Below are positions 61,812 through 64,000 of a DNA stretch of 64,000 nucleotides, piece after piece. The stretch comes from Neorhizobium galegae. Its GTDB lineage: Bacteria; Pseudomonadota; Alphaproteobacteria; Rhizobiales; Rhizobiaceae. Under the pieces are notes generated by a model. The model was not told where the DNA came from and made no database searches. It saw nothing but the letters and a program-made list of their open reading frames with translations. The first letter of the stretch is position 1, and each line of letters opens with the position of its first letter. The stretch spans positions 496,001 to 560,000 of the forward strand of contig NZ_JAGIPG010000001.1 of the NCBI RefSeq assembly GCF_017877055.1. The letters run 5' to 3'. A program made the position numbers and the translations under genes.

Positions 61812-64000
61812 ATGAACCCGATGAAAGAGACAGAAGCGAAGACGCTGTCGACGGATGTGTATCTGTCGTTCGTCACGTCGCTATTTGGAAATCGCGGCAC
61901 TTTATGGACCGGCGTGGTTGTTCACGTCCTGTGGTGCCTGCTCGTTTTCCATTACAGCGGTGCGCAGTTCTATCTCCTGTTCGCCTGCGGCTTTGCGGCG
62001 GTCTTTGCCTATCGCATGTACTGGTTCCAGCGGTTCGACAAGGTCGACAAGGCGTCGCTGACCTATGACGGCATCGCCGCCTGGGAGCAGCAATACGTGA
62101 TCGGTGCGTTCCTCGCCGCCTTTCTGCTCGGCGTTGCCAGCGGCTACGCCCTGCTCGTGCTGGAAAACCCGTTCGTCGGCTTTACCTGCATCGCCATGAC
62201 GCTCGGCTCGATGATGTCGATCGTCGGCCGCAACTACGGCTCGCGCATCGCCGTCGATCTCCAGACGCTCGGCTGCTGCGGTCCGATCCTGATCGCCTGC
62301 CTGTTCACCGAGGATCTGCACCTGGCGCTGATGTCGCTGCTGCTCATCCCGTTCGGCCTTACCACAAGGTCGATGGCCAACGGCGTGCGCGAATTCCTTT
62401 ATGAAAACGTCATCGCCTCGCGGAAGATGGCGATCATCGCCGACCGCTTCGATATCGCCTTGAAGACGATTTCGCATGGCCTGGTGATGCTCGACGGCGA
62501 AGGCAAGATCCAGGTGATCAACCGCCGAGCCCGCGATCTGCTCGGCCTCGACAAGAAGAGCGATCTCAAGGACCGCGATTTCGCCGCCGTGCTCTGCGAG
62601 GACGCGGAGAATGCGCCCGAGGCCATCCTGCGCCAACTTTCCAAACTGGCCGACGGCTCGCTCGAACGCGCGCTCTTCAAATTCAAGGACGACCGCCATC
62701 TCGAATTCTCGGTCAGCCCGCGCACCGACGGCGGTGTCGTGCTGATCTTCGAAGACGTCACCGCCCGTCTCGCCGCCGAGGAAAAGGTGCTGCACATGGT
62801 GCGGTTCGACGCCTTGACCGGCCTGCCGAACCGCGGCCACTTCGCCGAACTTGCCACCAGGAAGCTGAAGCGTCGCGGCGAGGCGCTCGCGGCGCTCGCC
62901 ATGTTCGACGTCGACGGGTTCAAGCACGTCAACGACCTGCGCGGTCATGTGGTCGGCGACCGGCTGCTGGCTGCGATCTCGGCACGGCTTTCGGCGCTGA
63001 AGAGCGACGGTCTGCTGGCGGGCCGTCTGGTCGGCGATGAATTCGTCGTATTGCTGACCGGCGGCGACGACAGTTGCGAGCTGGAGCGTCAGGTCCGGCG
63101 CATTCACGCGGAGATCCAGGGCGACTATTACGTCGACGGGCTTCGCCTTCCCGTTTCGATGAACAGCGGTTGCGTCATCCTGCCATCGCAGGACTTCGAC
63201 ATGGAAAACTGGCAGATCAAAGCGGACCTTGCCCTCAACCATGCGAAATCCACGGGCAACGGCACGTTGACCGTGTTCCTGTCCGAAATGGACGCCCAGT
63301 ATATCGACGAGCAGAAGCTCCGCGTCGATCTTCGCCAGGCGATCGAGAACCAGGGTCTGCATGTCGTCTATCAGCCGATGTATCGCCCCGATGGCTCGGG
63401 CATCGAATGCAGCGAGGCGCTGGTGCGCTGGCGTCATCCGGAGCGCGGCATGGTGGGGCCGAACGTGTTCATCCCCATGGCCGAGGATATGGGCCTCGTC
63501 TCGCACATCACCCGTCTGGTGCTCGACCAGGCCTGCCGCGACTGTGCGACCTGGCCGGAGCCAATGGCCGTTTCCGTCAACCTTTCGATCCAGGACCTGC
63601 GCAACGACGATATCGTCGCTTATGCGGCGGATGTGCTGAAGCGCTATTCGCTCGATCCGTCGCGGCTGCATCTCGAAGTCACCGAAAGCTGCTTCATGGA
63701 CGAGCCGGTGGCGGTCAGCGCCATTCTCAACCAGTTCCGCGTGACCGGGGTGACGATTGCGATCGACGATTTCGGCACCGGCTTCTCGAGCCTCAGCTAT
63801 CTGGACTCCCTGCCGCTGGACGTGGTCAAGATCGACCGGGCGTTCATCCGCAATATCGCCGAGGACCAGCGCAAGCTGAAGCTCCTGCGCGGCATCGTGC
63901 ATCTGTCGCGCGAACTCGGCCTCAAGATCGTCGTCGAAGGCGTGGAGACCAAGGAGCAGCTCGCGCTGGTCAACCGCCACCGGTTCTCCGACCTGGTCCA
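61812..64000 (+). CDS. Membrane PAS-GGDEF-EAL protein (3' end beyond window)
   Basis: c-di-GMP protein, 729 codons open to the right edge from ATG 61812. Two pairs of membrane spans lie in about residues 25-60 and 90-190. A PAS-like domain follows (about 215-315, ALKTISHGLVMLDGEGKIQVINRRARDLLG in two blocks). The GGDEF domain (about 325-475) has MFDVDGFKHVNDLRGH but its active loop reads RLVGDEFVVL, with Val for the first Gly, so cyclase activity is doubtful. EAL domain (from about 495) has SEALVRWRH, VSVNLSIQD, LEVTES, DDFGTGFSSL, VVKIDRAF and VEGVETKEQ, all intact. Divergent from the TRAP genes. Confidence 0.92.
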   Translation, partial: MNPMKETEAKTLSTDVYLSFVTSLFGNRGTLWTGVVVHVLWCLLVFHYSGAQFYLLFACGFAAVFAYRMYWFQRFDKVDKASLTYDGIAAWEQQYVIGAFLAAFLLGVASGYALLVLENPFVGFTCIAMTLGSMMSIVGRNYGSRIAVDLQTLGCCGPILIACLFTEDLHLALMSLLLIPFGLTTRSMANGVREFLYENVIASRKMAIIADRFDIALKTISHGLVMLDGEGKIQVINRRARDLLGLDKKSDLKDRDFAAVLCEDAENAPEAILRQLSKLADGSLERALFKFKDDRHLEFSVSPRTDGGVVLIFEDVTARLAAEEKVLHMVRFDALTGLPNRGHFAELATRKLKRRGEALAALAMFDVDGFKHVNDLRGHVVGDRLLAAISARLSALKSDGLLAGRLVGDEFVVLLTGGDDSCELERQVRRIHAEIQGDYYVDGLRLPVSMNSGCVILPSQDFDMENWQIKADLALNHAKSTGNGTLTVFLSEMDAQYIDEQKLRVDLRQAIENQGLHVVYQPMYRPDGSGIECSEALVRWRHPERGMVGPNVFIPMAEDMGLVSHITRLVLDQACRDCATWPEPMAVSVNLSIQDLRNDDIVAYAADVLKRYSLDPSRLHLEVTESCFMDEPVAVSAILNQFRVTGVTIAIDDFGTGFSSLSYLDSLPLDVVKIDRAFIRNIAEDQRKLKLLRGIVHLSRELGLKIVVEGVETKEQLALVNRHRFSDLV

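Noticed and set aside
61902..63980. A 692-codon open frame on the minus strand opposite the GGDEF/EAL gene
   Set aside because: The plus-strand gene has unmistakable GGDEF and EAL motifs; the antisense frame is a composition artefact.

Overview
The window is GC-rich chromosomal DNA from an alphaproteobacterium, most likely a member of the Rhizobiaceae (Rhizobium, Neorhizobium, Agrobacterium or Ensifer type). This rests on gene content (xylose and sugar ABC clusters, a TakP-like TRAP system, an Eda-type aldolase, a PLP-dependent ornithine decarboxylase with a long leader, FkbM and TerC proteins) and on dispersed palindromic intergenic repeats of rhizobial style. I see no rRNA, tRNA, CRISPR array, transposase or phage gene. 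Coding density is high and both strands are used.

Layout. 1-4574: the 5' part of lysS, then gltX and an SLC13/TrkA-C permease, all leftward. 4780-7742: glutathione peroxidase, a TumE/TumA-like toxin-antitoxin pair, TerC and a TetR regulator. 7766-10704: two palindromic operators and the divergent EmrA/EmrB efflux pump. 10793-22850: a pentose/sugar island made of a LacI regulator, xylB, xylA, a three-gene sugar ABC importer, a sugar phosphate isomerase/epimerase and a Gfo/Idh/MocA dehydrogenase. An almost identical palindrome lies in front of the lacI gene and in front of the ABC operon. 22861-25965: a HigBA-like pair, a GH1 beta-glucosidase and an EAL phosphodiesterase. 26206-31164: methionine importer metN-metI-metQ and a CHASE4-like/GGDEF/EAL protein. 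31165-39928: a gene remnant, trhO, CHAD and CYTH proteins, eda, TerB-like and YbjQ-like proteins, GNAT, acyltransferase 3, and a Ni/Co exporter with its DUF1007 partner. 40021-45526: glycosyltransferase, LysR, ornithine decarboxylase, GNAT, and OmpW behind a perfect FNR/FixK box. 45666-49545: aspartate-semialdehyde dehydrogenase behind a threonine-rich mini-ORF, a frameshifted tautomerase, an SDR with its divergent LysR, and two small unknown genes. 49989-50403: a gene-free, strongly structured stretch. 50404-53360: WD40 protein and His-rich CobW GTPase behind a Zur-like box, then VapBC. 53413-56695: creatininase, MarR, LacI and a class I glutamine amidotransferase-like hydrolase. 57002-61505: a TRAP importer whose binding protein is separated from its membrane subunits by an FkbM methyltransferase gene on the other strand. 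61812-64000: a membrane GGDEF/EAL protein cut by the window edge.

How the genes fit together. The main theme is nutrient uptake with local control: xylose (xylAB) and a second sugar (ABC, isomerase, dehydrogenase) are probably coordinated by one LacI protein, methionine by MetNIQ, 2-oxo acids by TRAP, and Ni/Co and Zn by NiCoT/DUF1007 and CobW. Three c-di-GMP enzymes and three toxin-antitoxin pairs are interspersed. The most interesting signals are regulatory: the shared LacI operator, the possible threonine attenuator in front of asd, the FNR box of ompW, the Zur-like box of cobW, the ornithine decarboxylase leader and the unexplained structured region near 50.2 kb.
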